DNA of 64,000 nt from Lampropedia hyalina DSM 16112 (GTDB taxonomy: Bacteria > Pseudomonadota > Gammaproteobacteria > Burkholderiales > Burkholderiaceae_C): assembly GCF_900129055.1 (NCBI RefSeq), contig NZ_FQUZ01000008.1, positions 61,448 through 125,447 of the forward strand. Reading direction: 5' to 3'. The notes below the pieces were generated by a model. The model was not told the origin of the DNA. It made no database searches and was given only the letters and a program-made list of their open reading frames with translations. Positions 50,689 through 59,406 of this stretch are shown here, one piece after another. How positions within the stretch are numbered: position 1 is the first letter of the stretch; each line of letters starts with the position of its first letter. The position numbers were made by a program, and so were the translations under genes.

Positions 50689-51516
50689 CTATGCCGCCGC
50701 ATTCAACCCGGCATGGATGGCCTTGAGGGTTTCTTCCGGGGCTTCGGTCATCAGGTTGTGGCCGACGTTCAGTTGCTCCACGCGCACGCTCAGGCCTGCA
50801 TCCTGGGCGATGCGCGCCAATGCCTGACCGGACTTGGCCGGAGTCATCTGGTCGTGTGTGCCGAGGATGAACAGCACGGGGGCTTTCACCTGGGTGATGG
50901 CGGTGGCGGCGTTGCTGTAGCGGTCGCAGGCCGTGAAGCCCTTGTGGAAGACGTTTTCGTGCGGATTGCTGCGCAGTACGCGGCGGTTCAGGGCCATGCC
51001 CAGCCCATACACCCAGGTGCCGGGGCCAAGGCCAGAGGGCGGGGCGGCCAGGGTGTTGCGCGAGAACACGTTCACCAGGTGCATGGCTTTTTCCGGGGCG
51101 TTCTGTGACATCTCCAGCAGGGCTGGCGAGACTTTCATGGGCGCGGCAGTGCCGATCAGGATGAGGTGGCTCACGCGCGTGCCCAGACGGGAGGCCGCTT
51201 CCAGTGCGATCAGTGAGCCCCAACTGTGCCCGGCCAGCGCGGCGCGTTCGATGCCCAGTGCAGCCAGCAGGGCGATGATGGCTTCGGCGGCTTCTTCCAC
51301 GCTGGCCGGGGCCGTGCCCTTGCTGCGGCTGTGGCCGGGCAGGTCGATGGCCAGCACGTTCCAGCCGTGGTTGGCCAGGTGGCGGCTCTGCAAGGCCCAG
51401 ACGCTGTGGTCGTTGAGGACACCATGAATCAGCACGATGGTGGGCTGTGCCGAGTTGAAGGGCTTGCCGCCGGTGTAGGCGTACAGTTCGTGCCCGTGGA
51501 CGGAAACTTGCATCAT
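50689..51516 (-). CDS. Alpha/beta hydrolase
   Basis: A 275-residue alpha/beta hydrolase. The triad is readable as Ser in GHSWGS, Asp in LGTHDQM and His in VGHNL. The oxyanion segment IHGVLNDHSVW precedes them. There is no signal peptide. Substrate unknown; homoserine-type and ester hydrolases share this pattern. Start ATG 51516 overlaps the metY stop by 4 bp (ATGA), so it is coupled to a sulfur-assimilation enzyme. Confidence 0.88.
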   Translation of the reverse strand: MMQVSVHGHELYAYTGGKPFNSAQPTIVLIHGVLNDHSVWALQSRHLANHGWNVLAIDLPGHSRSKGTAPASVEEAAEAIIALLAALGIERAALAGHSWGSLIALEAASRLGTRVSHLILIGTAAPMKVSPALLEMSQNAPEKAMHLVNVFSRNTLAAPPSGLGPGTWVYGLGMALNRRVLRSNPHENVFHKGFTACDRYSNAATAITQVKAPVLFILGTHDQMTPAKSGQALARIAQDAGLSVRVEQLNVGHNLMTEAPEETLKAIHAGLNAAA

Positions 51517-52826
51517 GCACCTGCCTTTCCTGCGGCTTTTTCGGCGGCCTTGAGTGCGCGCTTGAGGTCGTCGATCAGATCATCGGCATCTTCCAGGCCA
51601 ATGGACAGGCGGATGGTGCCCTGCCCGATGCCTGCTCCGGCCAGGGCTTCGTCGCTCATGCGGAAGTGGGTGGTGCTGGCGGGATGGATGACCAGGCTGC
51701 GGCAGTCGCCCACGTTGGCCAGGTGGCTGAAGATTTTCAGGGCTTCGATGAATGCCTTGCCCTGGGCGCGGTTGCCCTTGATGTCGAAGCTGAACACCGA
51801 GGCAACGCCGCGTGGCAGCAGCTTTTGTGCCAGTTGGTGGCTGGGGTGCGACTCCAGCAGCGGGTGGCCAACGCAGCTGACCAGTGGGTGGCTGGCGAGG
51901 AATTCCACCACTTTCTCGGTGTTGCGAATGTGCTGCTGCATGCGCAGTGGCAGGGTTTCGATGCCTTGCAGAATCAGCCAGGCACTGTGCGGACTCAGGC
52001 ACGCGCCAAAGTCGCGCAGTCCTTCGCGGCGGGCGCGCAGCAGGAAGGCCCCGGCGGTGGCTTCCTCGCTGAAGACCATGTTGTGAAAACCGTCGTAGGG
52101 TTGGCTGAGTTCGGCGAATTTCCCGCTGGCATCCCAGTCGAAGCTGCCGCCATCGACCACCACGCCGCCAATGACCGTGCCGTGGCCGGAGAGGAACTTG
52201 GTGGCGGAGTGGTAAACGATGTCTGCACCCAGCGACAGCGGCTGCATCAGGTAGGGTGTGGTGAAGGTGGAATCGACCAGCAGCGGCACACCGGCATCGT
52301 GGGCGATTTGCGCCACGGTGGGAATGTCCAGCACGTCCAGACCGGGGTTGCCGACGGTCTCGCCAAACAGCAGCCTGGTGTTGGGGCGGATGGCGTTGCG
52401 CCAGCCGTCGATGTCGCCGGGATGCACGAAGGTGGTGTCGATGCCGAAACGCCGCATCGTGTAGTGCAGCAGGTTCTGCGAGCCGCCGTAGATGGCGGTG
52501 CTGGCGACGATGTGCGAACCCGCTCCCATCAGCGTGGCAATGCTCAGGTGCAGCGCGGCCTGGCCGCTGGCGGTGGCAATGGCTCCCACGCCGCCTTCCA
52601 GCGCGGCCATGCGCTGCTCGAACACGGCGTTGGTGGGGTTGCTGATGCGGGAATAGACGTGGCCACCGCGTTCCAGGTTGAACAGCGAGGCAGCCTGATC
52701 CGAGGATTCGAAGACGAACGAGGTTGTCAGGTGAATCGGAACGGCGCGCGCGCCGGTGGCCGGGTCGGGGGCTGCACCGGCGTGCAGCGCGAGGGTGTCG
52801 AAGCCGGGGTCTGAATGGCCGGGCAT
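51513..52826 (-). CDS. metY: O-acetylhomoserine sulfhydrylase (aminocarboxypropyltransferase)
   Basis: A 437-residue Cys/Met-metabolism PLP enzyme. The cofactor Lys lies in SATKFLSGHG near residue 208. YSRISNPTNAVFEQRMAALEGG and SLVIHPASTTH are family blocks, and the length fits MetY rather than the shorter MetB/MetC. It makes homocysteine from O-acetylhomoserine and sulfide. Start ATG 52826 has AGGAGA about 9 bases upstream. It diverges from the CBS-domain gene and is followed without gap by an alpha/beta hydrolase. Confidence 0.9.
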   Translation of the reverse strand: MPGHSDPGFDTLALHAGAAPDPATGARAVPIHLTTSFVFESSDQAASLFNLERGGHVYSRISNPTNAVFEQRMAALEGGVGAIATASGQAALHLSIATLMGAGSHIVASTAIYGGSQNLLHYTMRRFGIDTTFVHPGDIDGWRNAIRPNTRLLFGETVGNPGLDVLDIPTVAQIAHDAGVPLLVDSTFTTPYLMQPLSLGADIVYHSATKFLSGHGTVIGGVVVDGGSFDWDASGKFAELSQPYDGFHNMVFSEEATAGAFLLRARREGLRDFGACLSPHSAWLILQGIETLPLRMQQHIRNTEKVVEFLASHPLVSCVGHPLLESHPSHQLAQKLLPRGVASVFSFDIKGNRAQGKAFIEALKIFSHLANVGDCRSLVIHPASTTHFRMSDEALAGAGIGQGTIRLSIGLEDADDLIDDLKRALKAAEKAAGKAGA

Positions 52827-52961
52827 GGTGAAAATCTCCTTGAATCGGTGCAAATCCGGGTGATTGCGCGTGGTGTGGCGCGCATTGTCGGCTATATTTT
52901 GCACGGATTGTCACCCGGCCCCGCCGACGGCGCGGCACAGAACCATACAGGAGAGCCACCG

Positions 52962-53414
52962 ATGAAAGTCAGCGATATTCTCAGAATCAAGGGCAACACC
53001 CTCTACACCGTCCACGCCGATCAGCCCCTGCTGGAAGCCGTCACCGCCATGGCCGAGAAAGACATCGGCTCCCTGATCGTGGTGGAGTTTGGCGAGGTTG
53101 TCGGCATCCTGACCTTTCGGGAGGTCATTCAGGCGATTGTGCAGGCAGGCGGCCAACTGGAAAACGTCAGTTCCGTGCGCTCGGTGATGGATCGGGAGCC
53201 GATGAGCTGCACGCCCGAAACCTCGCTGGACGAGGTGCGCCGCATGATGCTGGAGAAACACGCCCGCTACCTGCCGGTGCTGGAAAACAAGATTCTGATG
53301 GGCGTCATCAGCTTCTACGATGTCGCCAAGACCGTGGTGGACAGCCAGAACCTGGAAAACAAGCTGCTCAAGGCCTACATCCGCGACTGGCCCGAAGAAG
53401 GCACGGCCCCCTGA
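52962..53414 (+). CDS. Two-CBS-domain protein
   Basis: A 150-residue protein consisting of a tandem CBS pair (Bateman module). The first repeat has LLEAVTAMAEKDIGSLIVV and the second SLDEVRRMMLEKHARYLPVLE. Such modules bind adenosine nucleotides and regulate partners. Start ATG 52962 has a strong AGGAG nine bases upstream. It is monocistronic, between divergent metY and the downstream sodA. Partner unknown. Confidence 0.9.
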   Translation: MKVSDILRIKGNTLYTVHADQPLLEAVTAMAEKDIGSLIVVEFGEVVGILTFREVIQAIVQAGGQLENVSSVRSVMDREPMSCTPETSLDEVRRMMLEKHARYLPVLENKILMGVISFYDVAKTVVDSQNLENKLLKAYIRDWPEEGTAP

Positions 53415-53614
53415 CACGGCAGGCATCCGCAGCAGATAACCGGCACAGCCCATGAGGGTTTTTCGGCCTGCCTGTGGGGCTGCCGGTGAAATACACGACA
53501 ATCAATCGTGCCTTCCGTCCTGTGGTATGTTGCATGAAACTGCACATGCCACCATCCGGCAGGCATTGCAGAATTCTCTTTGTCCAACCCACCATCGAAC
53601 TCCAAAGGAAAAAA

Positions 53615-54250
53615 ATGAGCTACACACTGCCCGCATTGCCTTATGCCTACGATGCCCTGGAGCCGCATATCGATGCGCAAACCATGGAAATCCACCACAC
53701 CAAGCACCACCAGACCTACATCAACAATCTGGTGGCCGCAGTCAAGGGAACCGAGTTTGACGGCAAGGCAGCCGAGGAGCTGATCGTCGATCTGAACCAA
53801 CTGCCCGAGAACATCCGCACTGCCGTGCGCAACAACGGCGGTGGCCACGCCAACCATAGCCTGTTCTGGACGGTGCTGGCTCCTGCCGGTCAAGGTGGCG
53901 GTGGTCTGCCTGAGGGCGACCTGGCCGCTGCCATTGAGCGCGACCTGGGCGGCTTTGAGCAATTCAAGGACGCCTTCACCAAGGCGGCACTGACGCGCTT
54001 TGGCAGCGGCTGGGCCTGGCTGTCCACCGACAAGAGCGGCAAGCTGCTGGTGGAAAGCTCCGCCAACCAGGACAGCCCGCTGAACCAGGGCATCGGCTCC
54101 GGCAATGCCCCGATCCTGGGTCTGGACGTGTGGGAACACGCCTACTACCTGAAATACCAGAACCGTCGCCCCGAGTACATCGGCGCGTTCTTCAATGTGG
54201 TGAACTGGGCCGAAGTGGCCCGCCGCTACCAGGAAGCCACTGGCAAGTAA
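53615..54250 (+). CDS. sodA: Superoxide dismutase, Mn-type
   Basis: A 211-residue Fe/Mn superoxide dismutase. [22 protein letters not shown] (the Gln position of Mn enzymes) and [15 protein letters not shown] point to the Mn-dependent or cambialistic type rather than FeSOD, which has Gln in the first block. No signal peptide, so cytosolic. Start ATG 53615 has AAAGGA about 8 bases upstream. A terminator follows at 54298-54335. Confidence 0.93.
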   Translation: MSYTLPALPYAYDALEPHIDAQTMEIHHTKHHQTYINNLVAAVKGTEFDGKAAEELIVDLNQLPENIRTAVRNNGGGHANHSLFWTVLAPAGQGGGGLPEGDLAAAIERDLGGFEQFKDAFTKAALTRFGSGWAWLSTDKSGKLLVESSANQDSPLNQGIGSGNAPILGLDVWEHAYYLKYQNRRPEYIGAFFNVVNWAEVARRYQEATGK

Positions 54251-54297
54251 TCCGAACCGCGCACCGGGAATGCGGCCACAGCATTCCCTTGTGATCG

Positions 54298-54335
54298 AAA
54301 AGCCGCATTTCCTTTCGAGGAATGCGGCTTTTTCT
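54298..54335. terminator. Intrinsic terminator after sodA
   Basis: AAAGCCGCATTTCCT pairs with AGGAATGCGGCTTTT (one-base bulge, TTCG loop), followed by TTTTTC on the plus strand. A-runs on the other side allow action on the convergent YdhR-like gene too. Confidence 0.85.
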
Positions 54336-54337
54336 TT

Positions 54338-54652
54338 TCATTCGGCCTGTTCGATGGCTCCCTGAATGTTGTCCACGGTGACGGGGGTGTGGGCGAAGAA
54401 GATTTCGGGTGCGGCTCCATATTTCTCGGTGACGGTGGCACGCCATTCGTCGGTGTAGCAGGCATCGGCATCCGCTCTGGATTGCCAGAAGTAAATGCCG
54501 CCGGCCCGACGGCCATCTTCGGCGATGTAGTAATGCTTGCGCAGCAGTCCGGGTCTGTGCAGGTATTTGGGGGCGGTGGACTCGAACACGGCTTGCGCCT
54601 GCGCGACGCTCCAGGGTTGGGTGAGTGAGAAGGTGACGATGCTGACCAGCAT
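54338..54652 (-). CDS. YdhR-like putative monooxygenase
   Basis: A 104-residue ferredoxin-like protein starting MLVSIVTFSLTQPW. The PGLLRKHYYIAEDGRRAGGIYFWQS segment matches YdhR-type proteins, small dimeric alpha/beta-barrel monooxygenase candidates. Start ATG 54652 has AAAGGC about 10 bases upstream; longer in-frame sequence runs through an 18-bp palindrome and is unlikely to be coding. Function unproven. Confidence 0.8.
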   Translation of the reverse strand: MLVSIVTFSLTQPWSVAQAQAVFESTAPKYLHRPGLLRKHYYIAEDGRRAGGIYFWQSRADADACYTDEWRATVTEKYGAAPEIFFAHTPVTVDNIQGAIEQAE

Positions 54653-54694
54653 GGAATGGCCTTTCTGAAGCAACAGGAAGAATGAATACGGCTG

Positions 54695-54736
54695 TGCGTG
54701 GCCATGCTGCATGGGGAAATGCAGCATGGCCACGCA
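54695..54736. repeat. Perfect 18-bp inverted repeat (long hairpin)
   Basis: TGCGTGGCCATGCTGCAT (54695-54712) is exactly inverted at 54719-54736 with a GGGGAA loop. It lies between the YeaC-like and YdhR-like genes, 24 bases beyond the YeaC-like stop. No U-tract follows on either strand. It may be an mRNA 3'-end stabiliser or a small repeat element. Confidence 0.85.
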
Positions 54737-54760
54737 GGCATTGCCGGGTGGATGACAGGA

Positions 54761-55027
54761 TTATCCGACGGTCTGGCCGACGCGGGCCATGATACCGCCC
54801 GCCGTCATGTGGCTGTGGCGCAAGGCTTGCCAGTGGTCGAGGGCGTTCTGGCAGGCCTGTCTCTGGGATGGCGTCAGGATATTGCCGTTGTCCCAGATGC
54901 CCACCTGCAAGGCGCGCTGGAAGTGTTGCACCACGGCCGTGGGCAGTTCATGGATGCGTTGCTGGTAGCGTGTCGGGCGATGCCTGCCGCACAGAGGTCG
55001 AGCGGTGGATGATGCCGGGTGTGTCAT
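54761..55027 (-). CDS. YeaC-like (DUF1315) small protein
   Basis: An 88-residue protein whose central part (FQRALQVGIWDNGNILTPSQRQACQNALDHWQALR) follows the DUF1315/YeaC pattern of RALELGKWPDG-LT-EQ. Function unknown in the family. Start ATG 55027 overlaps the dihydroorotate dehydrogenase stop by 4 bp (ATGA), supporting it as real and coupled. Confidence 0.75.
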   Translation of the reverse strand: MTHPASSTARPLCGRHRPTRYQQRIHELPTAVVQHFQRALQVGIWDNGNILTPSQRQACQNALDHWQALRHSHMTAGGIMARVGQTVG

Positions 55028-56232
55028 GCGGCTTTCTTTCCGGTGATGGATGTGATGCGCCCTGTGTCGGAGTGCTGCTGGAGCAGCGGGCTGGCGAAAC
55101 GCTCATCCAGCGGGTTGCGCAAGCCTACGGCCTCGCTGATGGTGTTCAGGCCATCTTTCTTCAGGTACTTCACCAACCCCTGGTTGATTTCGGCCATCAC
55201 CTGCGGGCCATCGAAGATCATGCCGGTAATCATCTGGCACAGGTGTGCGCCTGAGGTGATTTTCTCGTAGGCATCGCGGGCGGTGAAGATGCCGCCGACG
55301 GCAATCAGGGTGATTTTGCCCTGGGCACGCTGGTGGATGTGGCGCACGAGGTTGGTGGCGATTTTCTGCAGCGGCAGGCCGCTCATGGCTCCCTTCGGGT
55401 AGGGCACTTCATCCTTGAACACTTCCGGGTTGTCGCGTGGCTTGGTCAGGTTGGCCAGCACCATGCCGTCGATTTTGTAGCGCAACACGGTATCGACGAT
55501 GCTGTTCACTTCGTCGATGCTCATGTCGGCGGCAATCTTGACGTACACCGGTTTGTTGGGCACCCGTTCGCGGTTGATGGCCTCGAAGAGCTTGCCGAGG
55601 TTGTCGGGATCGGCAAAGGGTTCGCCGTCCTGCGTGTTGGGGCAGGAGATGTTGATCGTGTAGTAATCGCCAATGTCGCGGAAGGCGCGGTAGGTGGTCA
55701 TGTAGTCGGCAATCGAGCGGTCGATGTCGAAGCAGTCGGTGTTGTTGGTCTTGGCCGCCGAGATGCCAATGGGCAGTTTGAATCGGGCCTTGGCCAGACG
55801 CTGGGCAATGCGCTCGGCTCCCTGGTTGTTCAGGCCGTACCAGACCAGGATGGATTTGGACTTTTTCAGCCGCCACAGCCGCCGTCCGGGGTTGCCAGGG
55901 CAGACCTGGCCGGTGAAGGAGCCGAGTTCCGCAAAACCGAAGCTGATGCAGGGGTACATCTTGGTGAGTTCGCCATCCTTGTCGAAACCGGCAGACAGTC
56001 CAATCGGGTTGTCGTACTGGATGCCATCGACCACGGTGTTCAGACGCTGGTTCCGGTAGCTGAACAGCAGGCGGGAGATGCCTCGGAACAGGAAGTTGGA
56101 CGACATGAATTTACCCAGGCTCTTGAGCTTGTCGTGCGCGTCTTCCGGCTCCCACAGGAAGACCAATGGCTTGGCAATGAAGCGGTAGGACAGGCGCAGG
56201 ACGAAGTTGCGTGTGCTGTAGATGATGTTCAT
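55024..56232 (-). CDS. Dihydroorotate dehydrogenase, class-2-like with a class-1-type catalytic Cys
   Basis: A 402-residue FMN enzyme of the PyrD superfamily. The N terminus (FLWEPEDAHDKL, LLFSYRNQRL) and GLNNQGAE fit membrane-associated class 2 enzymes, which use quinone. The catalytic-base block, however, reads NISCPNTQ with Cys197, as in cytosolic class 1, where class 2 normally has NISSPNT with Ser. KIAADMSID and IAVGGIFTARDAYEKI complete the FMN site. It may be a second or divergent DHODH, or a related dehydrogenase. The downstream YeaC-like gene overlaps it by 4 bp. Start ATG 56232. Confidence 0.85.
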   Translation of the reverse strand: MNIIYSTRNFVLRLSYRFIAKPLVFLWEPEDAHDKLKSLGKFMSSNFLFRGISRLLFSYRNQRLNTVVDGIQYDNPIGLSAGFDKDGELTKMYPCISFGFAELGSFTGQVCPGNPGRRLWRLKKSKSILVWYGLNNQGAERIAQRLAKARFKLPIGISAAKTNNTDCFDIDRSIADYMTTYRAFRDIGDYYTINISCPNTQDGEPFADPDNLGKLFEAINRERVPNKPVYVKIAADMSIDEVNSIVDTVLRYKIDGMVLANLTKPRDNPEVFKDEVPYPKGAMSGLPLQKIATNLVRHIHQRAQGKITLIAVGGIFTARDAYEKITSGAHLCQMITGMIFDGPQVMAEINQGLVKYLKKDGLNTISEAVGLRNPLDERFASPLLQQHSDTGRITSITGKKAA

Positions 56233-56308
56233 GATTGTGTTCTTTCTTGGATTGGCAGGCCGCAGCCTGCAAGGGAGTGGATGCACAGGGCGGGATGAAT
56301 GGCATTTC

Positions 56309-56800
56309 CTACGGCGGAACAGGACTGCCCCGGCTGTGGCGCGCAATGGTCTCGGGCGTGCGCACCTGTGCGCGGTGCCGGGCCAGACTCTGGCGACACA
56401 GGGCGGCTTGCTCCAGACAGGCTGGCGGGGCTGGCCGTGACAGCTCCTGTGACTCGCCCAGCAGGCCCAGCAGCCATGTTTCGTGCTGTGTCAGCCGTGG
56501 GTGATCCAGCAGGTGGGCAGCCATGACATGGTCGGCTCCGCATGCCCGGAAAAACCGGAACAGGTGCGCCAGAAGTTCCAGCAGCCGGTCGTGGTGCAGC
56601 AGTCCGGCCAGCCGGTGTTCGGCCAGCACAGGGGCAGTAGGGTCGAATTGCCAGCAGCGGAATGCCCAGAGGATGAAAGCTTCGTCATCGTTCAAGTCCT
56701 GAAAGCCCAGGCCGCTCCACTGTGCCTGCGGCTGGACATGGCCCCGCAAGGCATTTGCGGCAGGCAGGTGGGAGCCATCGGGCAAAGCGGGGCGGTTCAT
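56309..56800 (-). CDS. Hypothetical protein, His/Leu-rich
   Basis: A 163-residue product from ATG 56800. It is helical with many His, Leu and Arg (LAGLLHHDRLLELLAHLFRFFRACGADH), three Cys and an Arg/Pro-rich end. No family recognised. It begins 25 bp after the ComA-like gene and 76 bp before the dehydrogenase, so it may be the third gene of the PrpD-like operon. Coding bias supports it moderately. Confidence 0.6.
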   Translation of the reverse strand: MNRPALPDGSHLPAANALRGHVQPQAQWSGLGFQDLNDDEAFILWAFRCWQFDPTAPVLAEHRLAGLLHHDRLLELLAHLFRFFRACGADHVMAAHLLDHPRLTQHETWLLGLLGESQELSRPAPPACLEQAALCRQSLARHRAQVRTPETIARHSRGSPVPP

Positions 56801-56825
56801 GGGAAAAGATTGGGGCGTGCCCGCA

Positions 56826-57671
56826 TCATTCACGGTGGGTGGTGATGCGCCCGAAGGTGCTCTTGGTGCCCCAGATGCCACGGCGCAGGCATTCGAGCTG
56901 CACGATCTGGCTGTGATCGACGAACAGGTTCACATCGATGCCGTAGTTCTTGATGTACCACTGGAACACCTGCGGATCGGCGGCCTCGAACATGACGTTT
57001 TCCATGCCCACCTGCTTCATGATCTTGGCGGCCACGTCGGTGCGCCACGGATCGGCGTTTTCGGTGATGCCTTCGGATTCGATCATGATGATGCTGGCTC
57101 CGGCATTCAGGCACTCATTGGCGGTGTCGATCAGAATCTGTGGGTCGCGCGTGCCTTCGGCTTCCAGCTCGGCCTTGCTGGTGTCGCCGCCCGCGCCGAA
57201 CTGGATGCCGATCTCGGGCTTGGGCTTCAGGCCCGCTTTCTTCACTTTTTCGATCAGACGCAGCAGATCGGGGACGGGTAACTGGATGAAGCCGGTGGAG
57301 AGTTCGATCATGTCGAATTCCAGGCTCTTGACTTCGGCGATGTAGTCGTCAATGTGTCCGGGGGCACGCGAGAGCAGATTCTCGATCCAGCCGCCGGTGG
57401 AGACATACACGCCGTGGTCGTGACAGATGCGGTTGAGTTTTCGGACGTAGTCCGCAGGCATCAGGGAAAAGGAGCCACCCGCATACTTGAAACCATCGAC
57501 ATGTTCGCCCACGCCTTCGAGCAGTTCCCTGGTGTAGGTGGGTGTGACCATCGCATAGTAGGGGCCACGGATTTCGGTGATGGATTTGTCGCGCGGCTTG
57601 TGGTCGCGCTCGTTCATCGGTACATAGGGGAAGGAGCGGTTTTTCCAGATTTCCGATTTTTCCTTGCTCAT
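56826..57671 (-). CDS. Phosphosulfolactate synthase-like (ComA family) TIM-barrel protein
   Basis: A 281-residue protein with the ComA pattern: YVSTGGWIENLL, MIELSTGF, GLKPKPEIGIQFGAGGD and SIIMIESEGIT. ComA adds sulfite to phosphoenolpyruvate in coenzyme M synthesis, a pathway not expected in this bacterium, so a related addition reaction on another acid is more likely. Start ATG 57671 has a strong AAGGAGA. It follows the MmgE/PrpD gene by 126 bp on the same strand, and a Fur-like promoter precedes the pair. Confidence 0.85.
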   Translation of the reverse strand: MSKEKSEIWKNRSFPYVPMNERDHKPRDKSITEIRGPYYAMVTPTYTRELLEGVGEHVDGFKYAGGSFSLMPADYVRKLNRICHDHGVYVSTGGWIENLLSRAPGHIDDYIAEVKSLEFDMIELSTGFIQLPVPDLLRLIEKVKKAGLKPKPEIGIQFGAGGDTSKAELEAEGTRDPQILIDTANECLNAGASIIMIESEGITENADPWRTDVAAKIMKQVGMENVMFEAADPQVFQWYIKNYGIDVNLFVDHSQIVQLECLRRGIWGTKSTFGRITTHRE

Positions 57672-57797
57672 GCTGATCTCCTTGGAGGAAAGGCGAGTCG
57701 GACGAGCACACCCGACCCGCTGCATGCCGTGGCATGCGGGTGAAAAAACAGGGGAAGCAATCCGGGCAGCGGCGCAGGTACTGCCGGGAGGGTGATG

Positions 57798-59189
57798 TCA
57801 GGCCTTCAGGTCGGCCAGGATGGCGGTGAGTTCGCTCACCCGGATATGCTCCAGGTTGCGCACCGCATCGACGATCTGGTCGCGTACCTTCTCGCTGGTG
57901 AAGGGCGTGGCCAGGCCGGTGAACTTGGCAATCACCGTCTCCCAGCCCATCGGTCGGGTGTGGAAGCCCTCGTAGTCGGTTTTGGTGATCCGGTGCTGCG
58001 AGCCGTCCTTGAGCGTAAAGGTCAGCGTGGTGACGACTTCGCCGGGGAAGCGGTCGGTGTATTCCTGCTTCGGCCTGACCTTCACGCGGTGCAGCAAATC
58101 CTGCACGTCGGCGCGGACAATGCGTTCCTGCTCGTACTGCGCGGGCAGCACGTTGCCATCCAGCAGGGCCACGGCCACCATGTATTGCAGCGAGTGGTCG
58201 GCTTCTTCCTTGTTGCGGATGATGGTTTTGTCGCCTTCCTCGCCGCCGCCGATGATGTGGTAGGCCACATCGAAAATCTCGATGTCCAGACGTTCGATGT
58301 CACTGCCGTTGAACCCTTTTGCGGCCTGCAACTCGATCGCGCCCTCGATGCTGGACTGGGAGTGAATCTCGGCGTTGTAGCGTTTGATGATGGACTTGCG
58401 CACGTTCTCCAGGTCTTCCTTGCGCCAGTCGATCTCGAACGGCCCGGCAATCGCCTCCTTGAAACCCTTGTTGCCCTCGAACACTTCAGCCGGGCCGGTG
58501 ATGCCACGGTAGGCCAGGAATGCGGCATGTGTGCCAATGAACGCGGTGTGCGGGTAGGCCAGCCCCTTCCAGTGTGACAGCGCGCCGGTGCGGGTGACAC
58601 GCAGCGCATTGTTGCTGGTGCCGGAGATGGCGATGGCATTGGCGGTCTTGACGGCATCCAGCCCCAGTGCACGGGCCACGCCTGCCGCTACGGCATAGGC
58701 TCCCTGCACGGTGTGGTCGAAGCCCTTGGCACGCACGGGGGCTACGTCGCACAGCCGCCCCTGCACCTGATAGGCCACGGCCAGTGCGGAGAGAAGCACA
58801 TCACCGTCCTGGTTCGCATATTCGGCAGCGGCCAGCACCGCGCCCAGGTTGTCGCTCTGGTGGCAGGTCTCGCCTTTGGCGAGGTAGCTGTCCATGAAGT
58901 CGAGGTAGCGCACCAGTGCGCCGTTGTAGAAGGCGGCACGATCCGGTGCGGTCTTGCCGCCACCAATCAGCGTACACAGCGGGTTACCGCCAAAATCCTC
59001 CTGATGGGTGCGGATGTAGCCAATCGGCTTCCCATCCAGCGCGCCGATGGCGACACCGATGCTGTCGAGAATGCGCTTTTTGAGTTCTTCGCGTGCGGCA
59101 TCCGACATGTTGCGATGGTCGGCGGATGCGACGAATTCGGCGAGTTGGGCAACTTCGGTTGCCTGGTGAGCGGGAGCGGCATGTGCCAT
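57798..59189 (-). CDS. MmgE/PrpD-family dehydratase or related lyase
   Basis: A 463-residue MmgE/PrpD protein. RYLDFMDSYLAKGETCHQSDN and VYPHTAFIGTHAA-like segments, with SQSSIEGAIELQAAKG, are family landmarks. Members dehydrate 2-methylcitrate, decarboxylate cis-aconitate or epimerise iminodisuccinate. No prpB/prpC/acnD genes are here, so the methylcitrate cycle is not the obvious role. Start ATG 59189 has a perfect AGGAGG. The pairing with a ComA-like enzyme suggests a short pathway on a sulfonated or carboxylated C3-C6 acid, as an inference. Confidence 0.85.
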   Translation of the reverse strand: MAHAAPAHQATEVAQLAEFVASADHRNMSDAAREELKKRILDSIGVAIGALDGKPIGYIRTHQEDFGGNPLCTLIGGGKTAPDRAAFYNGALVRYLDFMDSYLAKGETCHQSDNLGAVLAAAEYANQDGDVLLSALAVAYQVQGRLCDVAPVRAKGFDHTVQGAYAVAAGVARALGLDAVKTANAIAISGTSNNALRVTRTGALSHWKGLAYPHTAFIGTHAAFLAYRGITGPAEVFEGNKGFKEAIAGPFEIDWRKEDLENVRKSIIKRYNAEIHSQSSIEGAIELQAAKGFNGSDIERLDIEIFDVAYHIIGGGEEGDKTIIRNKEEADHSLQYMVAVALLDGNVLPAQYEQERIVRADVQDLLHRVKVRPKQEYTDRFPGEVVTTLTFTLKDGSQHRITKTDYEGFHTRPMGWETVIAKFTGLATPFTSEKVRDQIVDAVRNLEHIRVSELTAILADLKA

Positions 59190-59312
59190 GAACGAACCTC
59201 CTGAGAAGGGGTGGAAAAAACCGTGTTCAATGGCTGGATGCGCACGCCGCGCATTGGCTGTCTAGTCGGGATGATCTGGTTCGTGGGAAAAATTATGTAT
59301 CGGGCGAGGCAG

Positions 59313-59343
59313 ATCATACCTCTGCATTAATAATAATTCTCAA
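59313..59343 (-). promoter_or_regulatory. Fur-like box overlapping a promoter for the PrpD-like operon
   Basis: On the minus strand TTGAGA (59338-59343) and TATGAT (59313-59318) resemble -35 and -10 boxes, with a long 19-base spacer. The 15 bases of 59328-59342 match the 7-1-7 Fur motif TGATAATnATTATCA at 12 of 14 positions, covering the -35 region. The predicted leader to the start codon at 59189 is about 117 bases. Confidence 0.5.
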
Positions 59344-59406
59344 CATCAACGAAGAGGATATGGTTACTGCCATCGAGATGGTAGCACTCGCCAAACCGGA
59401 TGGCTT

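Noticed and set aside
57672..57797. GCATGCC/GGCATGC hairpin between the PrpD-like and ComA-like genes as a terminator
   Set aside because: No U-tract follows on the minus strand, and both genes seem to be cotranscribed; not listed as a feature.
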